From GCA-2706205 sp964215955 (GTDB lineage: Bacteria; Bdellovibrionota; Bacteriovoracia; Bacteriovoracales; Bacteriovoracaceae): a stretch of DNA of 64,000 nt. The translations under genes were made by a program, and so were the position numbers. The DNA lies in contig CAXPDR010000038.1 in the NCBI GenBank assembly GCA_964215955.1, forward strand, positions 124,001 through 188,000. Reading direction: 5' to 3'. Shown here in pieces: positions 8,363-16,684 of the stretch (position 1 is the stretch's first letter; the number at the start of each line of letters is the position of its first letter). The notes under the pieces are model-generated. The model saw only the letters and a program-made list of their open reading frames with translations, had not been told where the DNA came from and did no database searches.

Positions 8363-9650
8363 TTAAAGGTTTGTATTGACCAATTAGACCCTTTAATGAT
8401 TTTGCTGAAATAGAGAGCTTTTTAGCAGCCTGAGTATAATTTTGTCCCGTTTCAAAGAAAACTTTAGCAGCGTATGCAACTTTAACTTCCTGAAGGGTGA
8501 TAAACTCTTTTTCAATAACCAAGAGCTCTGAAGATTGTCCAATCAACTCTTCATCGATTTCATCAAAATCTAATTTAGATGACCTAGCTAGAATCATTTT
8601 TCTTTCTAGATGTCCCTTTAACTGTCTGTAGTTTCCTGGCCAAGGTAAAGTCTTATAAAATTCAATAAGCTTAATAGGAATTGAAGTATTTTTTTCAATT
8701 GAAAATAACATACAAAACTTTTCAATCCTTTCTAAATCATCTCTCAGGGAGGGAAGCGCAATTTTATGGCCTTGACTTATACGAAAGTAAAAATCACGTC
8801 TCATCAGTCCTTTTTCGACTAAATATTTTAATTTACTTCCAGAGGAAAAAATAACCCTTACATTTACCTTTGTTTCTGAGGAACCACCAACGCTTCTAAA
8901 CTTCTGATTATCCAAAAATAAAAGAAGTTTTACTTGTAAATCTATTGGTAGAGAATCAATTTCGTCCAAAAATAATGTCCCTCCATTAGCTTCTCGAAAA
9001 GCCCCCCTTTTTGCCTGATAAGCTCCAGTAAAAGCACCTTTTTCATGACCAAATAATTCAGATTCAATGAGATTACTAGAAAAAGAAGATAAATTAAGAT
9101 GAACAAAACGACCAAATAAACCAGACTCTTCATGAATGAGTCTTGCTAAACTGGTTTTTCCTGTCCCAGTTTCTCCTTCCAACAAAATAGGAAGTTGGGA
9201 GCGAACGACCTTTAAATTGTCCTGAACTAACTTATTTTGGGGACTAAAATCTAACTCAGGTCTTTTCCTCATCATGATAAGTTTATTATGCCCAATTTCA
9301 AATGAGTCATTCTCCTCCAAATATCCTTTAAAGACAAAACACCCATTTAAACTTATAGCTGGCCCTTGAATGACCTCAAAAAAGTATCTTTCCTTATGAG
9401 AATTATTTCTTCCAATAACATCAAGTTTTTTAATCTGAACATGGAACTTTTCATTTTTTAGACATGGTAAAGTTTTTGAAAAATTTGATTCAACCTGCTG
9501 CTTTAATGTCTCGGAAACAAAATCAATACAAGTTCTATTAATTCTAAATTTTGTCCTCTTACCACTTAAGGGGGAGATTTGAATAAAATCTCCTTCTTTA
9601 ACTCCTGTATTATCCATGTAGTCTGAAAGTATTGTTGTCTCTGAATGCAT
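8334..9650 (-). CDS. Sigma54-dependent transcriptional activator
   Basis: An enhancer-binding protein that remodels sigma54 RNA polymerase using ATP. The AAA+ core has Walker A GETGTGKTS (about residues 158-166), the sigma54-contacting loop GAFTGA (about 205-210), Walker B GGTLFLDEID and an arginine-finger region FYFRISQ. A Fis-type helix-turn-helix closes the protein (TQAAKKLSISAKSLKG). The first 130 residues are not a REC domain; part (CFVFKGYLEENDSFEIGHN) vaguely recalls an FHA fold. The start is the ATG at 9650 because AAGGAG lies seven bases upstream; an earlier in-frame start lacks such a site. It overlaps the convergent FliL-like gene by 29 bp. No target is evident. Confidence 0.9.
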   Translation of the reverse strand: MHSETTILSDYMDNTGVKEGDFIQISPLSGKRTKFRINRTCIDFVSETLKQQVESNFSKTLPCLKNEKFHVQIKKLDVIGRNNSHKERYFFEVIQGPAISLNGCFVFKGYLEENDSFEIGHNKLIMMRKRPELDFSPQNKLVQDNLKVVRSQLPILLEGETGTGKTSLARLIHEESGLFGRFVHLNLSSFSSNLIESELFGHEKGAFTGAYQAKRGAFREANGGTLFLDEIDSLPIDLQVKLLLFLDNQKFRSVGGSSETKVNVRVIFSSGSKLKYLVEKGLMRRDFYFRISQGHKIALPSLRDDLERIEKFCMLFSIEKNTSIPIKLIEFYKTLPWPGNYRQLKGHLERKMILARSSKLDFDEIDEELIGQSSELLVIEKEFITLQEVKVAYAAKVFFETGQNYTQAAKKLSISAKSLKGLIGQYKPLITNQPYKGY

Positions 9651-9779
9651 TATTTCTCTCCTTTGTTTTAAACTCCAAAATGAGAAAAGCAAGAAAACTT
9701 CCTATTTTTAATATGTAATTTTAGCGACTTGTAAAAAAAAGATTGCACAATTTGACCAAAAGAGTTAAACCCATTGCCT

Positions 9780-10430
9780 ATGGATATTCAACAAATAGAC
9801 AGAGGCTCAGTTAAGTTTATTAGGGCATTTGACACTGTCGAACAAATTCAAGATTGGTGGGCGAATAACCCCATGGCCATTGGCTGCGCTTTCGTAGGTC
9901 GGTCAAATGTGGGAAAATCCTCTCTTATTAATTCTCTGTTTGGAAGCAAAACTGCTAAAACATCGAAAACTCCGGGAAGAACACAAAAGATTAATATTTT
10001 TACTTTTTCATTAACTAAAGATCCTGAACATAAGGTTTATTACTTATATGACCTTCCGGGTTATGGGCATGCTCAAGTTAACAAGAGTATGGGAAAAAAC
10101 TGGAAAGAGATTATGAATAGTTTTTTCTATTTCATAAATGGAAAAACTCTCCTGCTCAATTTACAAGATGCCAGACATCCCAATCAAAAAGTTGATCAAC
10201 AGTTTTATCAATACATTAATCCTGAACTCATAGATATCTTTCTTGTATTCAACAAAATTGATAAATTAAAAAAACAAAAAGAAAAAGCTGCTCTTAATAA
10301 ATTAAAACCTCAACTGCTTAAAGAATATAAAGCCATGACTCAAATTTTCTTTGCCTCGGCAGAAAGTAAAGAAGGTGTTCCTCCACTAGAGCAATCTCTT
10401 ATTTCTTTTCTCCATGGAAAGGAACTTTAA
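9780..10430 (+). CDS. engB: Ribosome biogenesis GTP-binding protein EngB/YsxC
   Basis: GTPase needed for 50S subunit assembly in many bacteria. It carries G1 GRSNVGKSS, the switch region KTSKTPGRTQ, G3 DLPGYGHA, G4 FNKIDK and G5 ASAESKEG, in the order and spacing of the YsxC/YihA family. The predicted length is 216 residues, near the typical 195-215. I took the ATG at 9780; a TTG two codons upstream is in frame, and neither has a strong ribosome site. It converges on, and overlaps by 4 bp, the small gene at 10427-10750. Confidence 0.94.
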   Translation: MDIQQIDRGSVKFIRAFDTVEQIQDWWANNPMAIGCAFVGRSNVGKSSLINSLFGSKTAKTSKTPGRTQKINIFTFSLTKDPEHKVYYLYDLPGYGHAQVNKSMGKNWKEIMNSFFYFINGKTLLLNLQDARHPNQKVDQQFYQYINPELIDIFLVFNKIDKLKKQKEKAALNKLKPQLLKEYKAMTQIFFASAESKEGVPPLEQSLISFLHGKEL

Positions 10431-10750
10431 CCTTTTTTTATTTCTTGAACCTCTTTTTCATAGTCAGAAAGTTGAGAATTTAAATCACTGACCCTGGATA
10501 TTAATCCTTCAATCCTCTCATTATCTACTTGGATATTTCCAGAGTTATATTCTTCAACTAACCACTTTCCTATTTCCTCATAGCATTCGTGTAGTTGAGA
10601 ATTAGATTGGGTTGCAGAAATCATTTTCATACCAATCTTTGTTGTTTTCTTTAATTCGGTTTGACAGGTCTGAACAAGGTCACTGAACTTATCTTTCCAG
10701 TCTAAATTTTCCTGAGTATTTTGTTCTTCTTTTTTCTGTTCATCGTTCAT
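10427..10750 (-). CDS. Small cytoplasmic coiled-coil protein, unknown
   Basis: A 107-residue acidic, helical protein with no signal peptide or membrane segment. The C-terminal third (residues about 75-105, LISRVSDLNSQLSDYEKEVQEIKK) is a heptad-type coiled coil. It has no motif I can assign to a family. A run NDEQKKEEQNTQENLDWKDKF at the N-terminus is low-complexity. It is transcribed toward engB and shares its 3' end with it. Confidence 0.55.
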   Translation of the reverse strand: MNDEQKKEEQNTQENLDWKDKFSDLVQTCQTELKKTTKIGMKMISATQSNSQLHECYEEIGKWLVEEYNSGNIQVDNERIEGLISRVSDLNSQLSDYEKEVQEIKKG

Positions 10751-10834
10751 AAAAGTTTCCTACTGTTTTTTACCCGCTTAAAGTATAGCCATAAATCGAT
10801 TATAAATGAATAGTAGAAAAAAAATGGAATTTAT

Positions 10835-11707
10835 ATGCTTGATCAAATCAGTTTCAAACTAAACGCTCAAGATAAGAAGCAAAAAGATCTTGTTTTTCAA
10901 AAATTACAAGAAAAATACAAACATTATCAAGATCCTTGGGGGTTTGACCTACAATCGATAAAAACGGCCATGGAAGTCGTTTTACCCATATACAGGAACT
11001 ATTTCAAAGTAAGAGTTTTTGGAATCGAGAATGTAAAAGATGAACCTTATATGATTGTTTCTAATCATACTGGTCAAATTCCGATCGACGGTGTTCTCAT
11101 TACTACCGCATTGGCTTATGAAGTCGATCCCCCAAGGGTTGTCCATAGTATGATTGAAAGATTTATGGCCGGTCTTCCGTTTATTGGAGACTTAACCGCG
11201 CAAACTGGATCTATCCTTGGGGATAGAGAAAATTGTAAGTGGCTCTTAAATCGTGGTGAATCTATTCTAGTTTTTCCAGAGGGAGTTAGAGGAATAAATA
11301 AAAGTACAAAGGACTTTTATAAAACTCAAAGATTCTCTTCTGGCTTTTACAGAATTGCACTTCAAGCGAAATGTAAGATATTACCTATTTCTGTTGTTGG
11401 AGCTGAGGAAATGTTTCCGATTGTGTTTCAAGCAGCTGAATTAGGAAAAAAACTAGGCTTACCAAATCTTCCCCTTCCCCTTAATCTCATACCGCTACCA
11501 TCTCCGATTGACATTTATATTGGTAAACCTGTGGAGCTCCCTCAAGATCTATCATTTGATGCTCCTGAAAAAATGATTCGTCCACATATAACTGATATTG
11601 AAGATGGGATAAAAGAAAAAATTGAATTGGGGCTAAAACAAAGAAGAAAATTTTTAAACTGGTTAAGAGAACCTGTAAATCAGTTTTTAAAAAAAGGAAG
11701 TAAATAG
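10835..11707 (+). CDS. PlsC-type lysophospholipid acyltransferase
   Basis: Predicted membrane-associated acyltransferase that esterifies a lysophospholipid or related alcohol. The 290-residue protein has the catalytic block SNHTGQIPIDG, in which histidine and aspartate are separated by six residues as in one branch of the family rather than the usual four, and the substrate-binding block FPEGVRG about 70 residues later, then ILPISVVGAEE. No strong membrane helix is obvious. It shares TAGTG with the following epimerase gene, so the two form an operon and may modify the same lipid or glycolipid. Confidence 0.85.
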   Translation: MLDQISFKLNAQDKKQKDLVFQKLQEKYKHYQDPWGFDLQSIKTAMEVVLPIYRNYFKVRVFGIENVKDEPYMIVSNHTGQIPIDGVLITTALAYEVDPPRVVHSMIERFMAGLPFIGDLTAQTGSILGDRENCKWLLNRGESILVFPEGVRGINKSTKDFYKTQRFSSGFYRIALQAKCKILPISVVGAEEMFPIVFQAAELGKKLGLPNLPLPLNLIPLPSPIDIYIGKPVELPQDLSFDAPEKMIRPHITDIEDGIKEKIELGLKQRRKFLNWLREPVNQFLKKGSK

Positions 11708-12672
11708 TGGACACCAATAATCATAATAGAAAAGTTCTTATTATTGGTATTTCAGGTGGGCTTGCACAAATTTTAGCCAAACTTATCTTAAAAAATAACC
11801 CTACATGGAAAATCATTGGAGTTGATTCTAGATCTGTTTCAAAAGTTTCAAGTGAAGTTGGCCTAGAGGTAAAAAAATTTAGGTATTCACGAGGTAATTT
11901 TGAAAACCTATTTAGGGATCATAACTTTGATTATGTCTATCATTTAGCCAGAATTTCCCATAGTTCAAATATCCACCAAGGTCTAGCTGAAAGATTAGAA
12001 CTTAGTGTAATGGGTACCAATCGTATTTTGGACTTAAGCCTAAGATTTAAAGTAAAAAAAGTCATAGTTCTTAGTACATTTCATGTTTATGGCGCACTCC
12101 CAGATAATGGTATTTTTTTAAAAGAAGATGCTCCATTAAAAGCTTCTATTAAATATCCAGAATTGAGGGATGTGGTTGAGATGGATCAAATCTGTTCAAC
12201 TTGGATGTGGAAATATCAAGGCCAGGTTGAGTCTGTACTATTAAGACCTTGTAACATTATAGGAACTCAGATTTCTAATAGTATGAGTCGCTACCTCATG
12301 AGCCAACTGGCCCTTAGACCTATTGATTATAATCCAATTTTTCAATTTATCCACGAGTTCGACATGGCTCAAGTTCTTTACCGCTCGATAGCAGAGTTAC
12401 CTACTGGTATATATAATGTTGCAACAAATGAATTTATAAGCCTAAGAAAAGCCTTAGATATTATTGGTTCTAGAGGAATCCCCTTCCCCATTTCTATGGC
12501 TTCAGCATTGAACAAAGTTTTAAAAGTAACGAATCTAGATGTTCCAGAATATCTCATTGATTATTTAAAATACTCTTGTCTAATTAATAATGACAATTTG
12601 AATAAATATCTTGGTGAGGATTTCTATCGTTTTAAAATGGAAGAAACGCTACAATTAATTAGGTCTAGTTAA
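11707..12672 (+). CDS. NAD-dependent epimerase/dehydratase (extended SDR)
   Basis: A 321-residue extended short-chain dehydrogenase with an N-terminal Rossmann strand and glycine motif (IIGISGGLAQ, residues 12-21), then DYVYHLARIS and VIVLSTFHVYG with the Ser/Thr of the active site. The usual YxxxK has degenerated: the region around EMDQICSTWMWKYQ lacks the canonical tyrosine, so catalysis may be altered. It starts at a GTG that overlaps the stop of the acyltransferase gene (TAGTG). Substrate unknown; nucleotide-sugar epimerases are the closest general class. It overlaps the convergent nuclease gene by 18 bp. Confidence 0.8.
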   Translation: MDTNNHNRKVLIIGISGGLAQILAKLILKNNPTWKIIGVDSRSVSKVSSEVGLEVKKFRYSRGNFENLFRDHNFDYVYHLARISHSSNIHQGLAERLELSVMGTNRILDLSLRFKVKKVIVLSTFHVYGALPDNGIFLKEDAPLKASIKYPELRDVVEMDQICSTWMWKYQGQVESVLLRPCNIIGTQISNSMSRYLMSQLALRPIDYNPIFQFIHEFDMAQVLYRSIAELPTGIYNVATNEFISLRKALDIIGSRGIPFPISMASALNKVLKVTNLDVPEYLIDYLKYSCLINNDNLNKYLGEDFYRFKMEETLQLIRSS

Positions 12673-13491
12673 GACTTTCACTTCTTGCATAATTTTTATT
12701 TTCTGATTTTCTTCAATTTCTAACAGGTCTAAGTGTTTGCTTTTAAGTTGTTTAATAACAACAATACCTTCATCTAACAGCCTTCTTCTGTCTTTAACTC
12801 TTAGTGACTTCAATACAGTGATAGGATAAACTTTATACTTTCTAATTATATCACAAAAAGTATTTTTCTTTGGATAGTTAAGAGAATATAAAACAAGACC
12901 AACTCCCTTTGAATACTTAATAGCATCTTCCGAAAATTGAGTATTTGAAATTAAAGCATAATCAAACTTTTCATTGGGATTAGCCTTTTGAATATCTAAG
13001 AATCGAGCATAAACATAAAGCGGAATTTTAATATCATTTTTATAGAATTTTCGGTTATGAAATTTACATTCACAAAAAACACTTTTATCATCTCTTCTCG
13101 CAATGACATCAACTTCATGCTTTACAAATTCTCCCTTCACCATAACAGAAACTTTAGCTTTATACCCTTTTGCTTTAAGCATTTCTGCACATAAAATTTC
13201 AAATGGATAACCTGTCGGACCTAAATTATAAATAGCCCGTTTTATATCATAATTAGCTGCAAATACACTTGATCGCTTTAAAATAGCCTTATATGTCGCT
13301 TTATGTAACTGAGCTGTAGAAAAATAGTCTTTAAGCTTAGGAGACAGTTCTTGAATAATTTCATTTGATTTTTCTTCTGACATTCCTGCATGGAGTAAAC
13401 TTCTTTTTAATTTATCTTTATTAAACCTTTCGAAATCTTTGTTCTCTTTACGAATCAAAAAGACATTATTTTTTTTCTTAGCTCTACTCAT
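12655..13491 (-). CDS. ATP-cone domain fused to Mrr-like PD-(D/E)XK nuclease
   Basis: A 278-residue two-domain protein. Residues about 8-90 form an ATP-cone (VFLIRKENKDFERFNKDKLKRSL and STAQLHKATYKAILKRSS), the nucleotide-sensing module also found in ribonucleotide reductases. Residues about 95-190 look like an Mrr/RecB-type endonuclease: GPTGYPFEILCAEMLKAKGY, then HEVDVIARRDDKSVFCECKF, which supplies D128, E141 and K143 of the D-ExK active site. The combination implies nucleotide-controlled DNA or RNA cleavage. It is the last of three consecutive minus-strand genes with a kinase-like NTPase and a beta-CASP protein. Substrate unknown. Confidence 0.8.
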   Translation of the reverse strand: MSRAKKKNNVFLIRKENKDFERFNKDKLKRSLLHAGMSEEKSNEIIQELSPKLKDYFSTAQLHKATYKAILKRSSVFAANYDIKRAIYNLGPTGYPFEILCAEMLKAKGYKAKVSVMVKGEFVKHEVDVIARRDDKSVFCECKFHNRKFYKNDIKIPLYVYARFLDIQKANPNEKFDYALISNTQFSEDAIKYSKGVGLVLYSLNYPKKNTFCDIIRKYKVYPITVLKSLRVKDRRRLLDEGIVVIKQLKSKHLDLLEIEENQKIKIMQEVKVLTRPN

Positions 13492-13494
13492 AAT

Positions 13495-14055
13495 CTAATT
13501 CACAACTTCTTTCAAAACAGAAATACCTTTTACAATTTTATCAATAAAATTCCCCTCACTCTTAACCAAATGGAAATGAGGATGCTTTGACCAAATATCT
13601 TTAAGTTTTCGATCCAGTTCTATTGCTTTATCGTTTGATTCGTTTCTATAGATATTATTGGTAGTAATATCTGCCCCCGATTTTGCTGCGGTTTCAAAAA
13701 ATATAACGGCATCGTATCTTTTTAATTCATGTTCGAAACTAGACTCCATAATTTCAAAAAAAGATTCTTCACTATTTGGCCAATATGCCAGACCATCAAG
13801 GGTACCTCTATCACACAGTAATACTTTTTCCGGATTCTGCTTCCTATAAATCATTTCAACATTTTTTTGGTAGTCAAAAATAGTTTTTTGAATAGCCTTA
13901 ACTATATCAGAACGATCGTCTCTTTTAATTCCACTTTTAAAAATGGCAGTTGCTGACTCGGGAACGACAACGACTTTCTCCAAAAGCTCTCTCTTAAACA
14001 AATCTAAGGCGGTTGTCTTTCCCCCACCTGGTCCCCCGGTTATTACAATTCTCAT
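13495..14055 (-). CDS. AAA_28/NadR-like P-loop NTPase or kinase
   Basis: A 186-residue ATPase with P-loop GGPGGGKTT (residues 7-15), the strand VVVPESATAIF, and the segment EKVLLCDRGTLDGLAYWPN that is diagnostic of the AAA_28 group, small kinase-like ATPases related to the NadR ribosylnicotinamide kinase domain. The substrate cannot be read from sequence. Its start overlaps the stop of the beta-CASP gene by 4 bp, and the nuclease gene starts 3 bp after its stop, so the three genes form one operon. Confidence 0.8.
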   Translation of the reverse strand: MRIVITGGPGGGKTTALDLFKRELLEKVVVVPESATAIFKSGIKRDDRSDIVKAIQKTIFDYQKNVEMIYRKQNPEKVLLCDRGTLDGLAYWPNSEESFFEIMESSFEHELKRYDAVIFFETAAKSGADITTNNIYRNESNDKAIELDRKLKDIWSKHPHFHLVKSEGNFIDKIVKGISVLKEVVN

Positions 14056-15401
14056 GCTTCATCTCCTAATGAGTAAACATTATCCTTTTCAACTCCAATA
14101 ACTTCAAAATCATAGATACCTTCAAGAGTTTGTTTAAAATCATTTACAGATTCTATTTCACCATGATTTAGAAAAACTTTTTTTAAATTTTTTGCATTAG
14201 CTTCTACATAACTCTTAAGGCCTGATCTATCAGCATGAGCCGACATCGACTTCAACTGATCGACTCTTGCCCTTACTTCCATTTTATGCCCTAATATTTT
14301 AAACTTTCGCTTACCATTAACTAATTGATTTCCAATGGTTCCACTACCCTGATAGCCAGATAACAATATGGTGTTTTTCTCATGCTTTGCAAACATATCA
14401 AAATATTTAATAACCTTGCCACCACTAATCATACCTGAGGAGCTTATAAGTATAAAAGGGGGTTTTGCCTTGGCGAGTTTATCAAAGTCATTTCCAAATT
14501 CCATAAACTTAGCTATTTTCATGGCCTCCCTAAATACCTTCCCCTCGATTTTAAGATTATGGGCCAATCTTTCATAAAGATGCGTGACCTTAACTCCCAT
14601 GGGACTATCTACAAACACAGGTATTTTAGAGTTAGGAAAATCTCTAAACAACAAAAATAATTCGAAGACTAAAATTTGAGTCCTTGCCACAGCAAAAGCC
14701 GGAATGAGTAATACCCCATTAGTCTCTTTTATTTTTTGAATTTGAGCTTTAAGATCCAAACAAGGAAAGCTCAATTCATGATTTCTATTTCCATAAGTAG
14801 ATTCTAATACTAGAAAATCAATATTATCAGGCAAATTTGGAGAATTATGGATAGCATCATCAACTCTTCCAATATCTCCAGAAAAACATATTCTTTTATT
14901 ATTAATGTTAAATATAATGCTAGTTGCACCTAATATATGACCAGCTTCTATGAATTCATAACTAAAACTTTGCATTTCATACTTCGTATCAAGCTCCCTA
15001 ATATGGAAAAACGAAAGAGTATTATCTACATCATATTCATCATATAGAATCTCATTAATTTTTCCTTCTTTTAAATCATATTTCTGAACTCTAGCGGAAT
15101 CTTTTAAAATGATTTCGACAATCTCTTTTGTCCCTTCGGAACAAAATATTTTTCCATGAAAGCCATTTTTAACCATAATTGGAAGGTAACCACAATGATC
15201 CAAATGCCCATGGGTTAAAAAGATATAATCAATCTCGCTATATACGACAGGGATTTTTTTTGAGTTCTGCTCCTGAACTTCTTTTGGACCTTGAAACATA
15301 CCACTATCAACAATTAGTTTGGTATTAGAAAACTCAACTAATGTTTTCGATCCAGTAACAGTTGAAGCGGCACCTAAAAATGTTAAGTTAATATCTTCCA
15401 T
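14052..15401 (-). CDS. MBL-fold/beta-CASP exonuclease (RNA-processing type)
   Basis: A 449-residue metallo-beta-lactamase with a beta-CASP insertion, the architecture of CPSF73/Ysh1-like RNA nucleases widespread in bacteria. The zinc motif THGHLDHCG (H64, H66, D68, H69) is intact. Further motifs are EAGHILGATS, CFSGDIG, VLESTYGNR, the beta-CASP block FILISSSGMISGGK, and the C-terminal MSAHADRSGL and LNHGE. It probably degrades or trims RNA in the cytoplasm. It is the first gene of the operon with the NTPase and the ATP-cone nuclease. Confidence 0.92.
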   Translation of the reverse strand: MEDINLTFLGAASTVTGSKTLVEFSNTKLIVDSGMFQGPKEVQEQNSKKIPVVYSEIDYIFLTHGHLDHCGYLPIMVKNGFHGKIFCSEGTKEIVEIILKDSARVQKYDLKEGKINEILYDEYDVDNTLSFFHIRELDTKYEMQSFSYEFIEAGHILGATSIIFNINNKRICFSGDIGRVDDAIHNSPNLPDNIDFLVLESTYGNRNHELSFPCLDLKAQIQKIKETNGVLLIPAFAVARTQILVFELFLLFRDFPNSKIPVFVDSPMGVKVTHLYERLAHNLKIEGKVFREAMKIAKFMEFGNDFDKLAKAKPPFILISSSGMISGGKVIKYFDMFAKHEKNTILLSGYQGSGTIGNQLVNGKRKFKILGHKMEVRARVDQLKSMSAHADRSGLKSYVEANAKNLKKVFLNHGEIESVNDFKQTLEGIYDFEVIGVEKDNVYSLGDEA

Positions 15402-15441
15402 GACTAAATCATAAACTTAATGGGTCTTAAAACCAATTAAA

Positions 15442-15957
15442 TTATTTAGATTTAGTTCCCCAAATAAAGCCTCTCAAATCACCGATTTTATAACCAGTAG
15501 CTTTATCTTTTGGATAATGGGAATCTATCAATTTCTGGGTTTTAGAACTAATATTGCTCCCATGACACTTTAGGCAAACATCATTAATATATATAGGTTT
15601 TAAAATACCAACGCCGCCACTAGGTAGATCAACTTTGGTATATGCAGCTGTAAGTTTTTTTTGCTTATACAGCTCTATTGTTTGGCTCATCCAATTTTCA
15701 TTATGATTATCCTGATTTCTAGGCTTTGAACTAACTCTTCCAACTTTAATCTTTTTATTAGAATACTTTTTAGCAATTTTAGGGGCCATAGAATGACATA
15801 CTTTCAAGGCTTCTATTTCTGATTTTTTAAGCCCTTTTTTTAGCTCTGCTTTCAATTCTTTACCAAACGCTTTCATGACTTTTAGAATCTCTTTTTCCTC
15901 ATCAGCAAAGCTAACTTGTGATATAAGTAAAAAAGCTCCAATAATAAAATGTTTCAT
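15442..15957 (-). CDS. Periplasmic DUF3365 (Tll0287-like) c-type heme protein
   Basis: A 171-residue exported protein with signal peptide MKHFIIGAFLLISQVSFA. The mature part follows the DUF3365/Tll0287 pattern: an N-terminal helix pair, GRVSSKPRNQDN, then a heme-binding CLKCH (C128, C131, H132) and a C-terminal DLRGFIWG. Such proteins bind heme and are thought to act as redox or gas sensors in the periplasm. Its start directly follows the stop of the OsmC gene, so both are expressed together, consistent with an oxidative or redox stress theme. Confidence 0.83.
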   Translation of the reverse strand: MKHFIIGAFLLISQVSFADEEKEILKVMKAFGKELKAELKKGLKKSEIEALKVCHSMAPKIAKKYSNKKIKVGRVSSKPRNQDNHNENWMSQTIELYKQKKLTAAYTKVDLPSGGVGILKPIYINDVCLKCHGSNISSKTQKLIDSHYPKDKATGYKIGDLRGFIWGTKSK

Positions 15958-16389
15958 TTATTTAGCCTTCACTCTTATTTTTGGATGGACCTCAAACTCA
16001 CAGTTCATAGAATTAGTCACCAAGCACGCTCCCTTAGACTTCTCCAAAAGCTTCAAATAAGGATCTACATTATCCTGACAACAAATAGTCAGAAACGGAT
16101 AAATGTCTACTTTTGTGAACTTAAAGCCCTCAGGTGTTTTTTCTAACTCAGCGTCTACTTTAACCTCAATATTTAACCACTCCACTTTTTTATAAGAAGC
16201 AAAGGCCTTAAAGGTTAAGATATAACAACTAGAAATACTCGCACTAAAAAGATCTTCTGGAGTCCACACACCTTCAATCCCATTAAACTCAGGAGGTGGG
16301 GCTAAATGCAAATCCTCTTTTCCCTCACCGGAAGTTTTTAAATTTAGATCATCTGGAACGCCAAAAGAAACAGTTGTATAAGTACTCAT
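15958..16389 (-). CDS. OsmC/Ohr family peroxide-reducing protein
   Basis: A 143-residue OsmC-family protein, expected to reduce organic hydroperoxides through a cysteine pair. The family features are GVWTPEDLFSASISSCYILTFKAFA, carrying the first cysteine on the central helix, and the C-terminal KGACLVTNSM with the second. The ATG at 16389 is chosen because AGGAG sits seven bases upstream; an in-frame TTG two codons earlier is too close to it. The next gene is a periplasmic heme protein, so this is a small redox operon. Confidence 0.88.
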   Translation of the reverse strand: MSTYTTVSFGVPDDLNLKTSGEGKEDLHLAPPPEFNGIEGVWTPEDLFSASISSCYILTFKAFASYKKVEWLNIEVKVDAELEKTPEGFKFTKVDIYPFLTICCQDNVDPYLKLLEKSKGACLVTNSMNCEFEVHPKIRVKAK

Positions 16390-16558
16390 AATCAATCTCC
16401 TGCTCTCATTTTAGCAAGAATTGAAAATTAAAACTCTGATCTAGGTCAAAATAGATGAGTGGAGTTTTTTTAATAAATACAGGACTTTACGCATTGCAAT
16501 TATCCATTTCAATTGACTTAAAGCCTACAAATTCATAATATTAAATTTCTCAAAAGAA

Positions 16559-16644
16559 GGCCCGGTGGTGGAATGGTAGACACAGCGGATTCAAAATCCG
16601 CCGGTAGCAATACTGTGCGAGTTCAAGTCTCGCCCGGGCCACCA
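16559..16644 (+). tRNA. tRNA-Leu (anticodon CAA)
   Basis: An 86-nt class II tRNA. A seven-pair acceptor stem is formed by GGCCCGG and CCGGGCC, followed by A and a genomically encoded CCA. The anticodon stem GCGGA/TCCGC encloses loop TTCAAAA, so the anticodon is CAA (decodes UUG). A long variable arm and T-loop GTTCAAGTC follow, as expected for leucine tRNA. It lies between the OsmC operon and the methyltransferase. Confidence 0.97.
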
Positions 16645-16684
16645 CTATGACATATCCTGAAATGTTTTGAGATGAACTGAAAGA

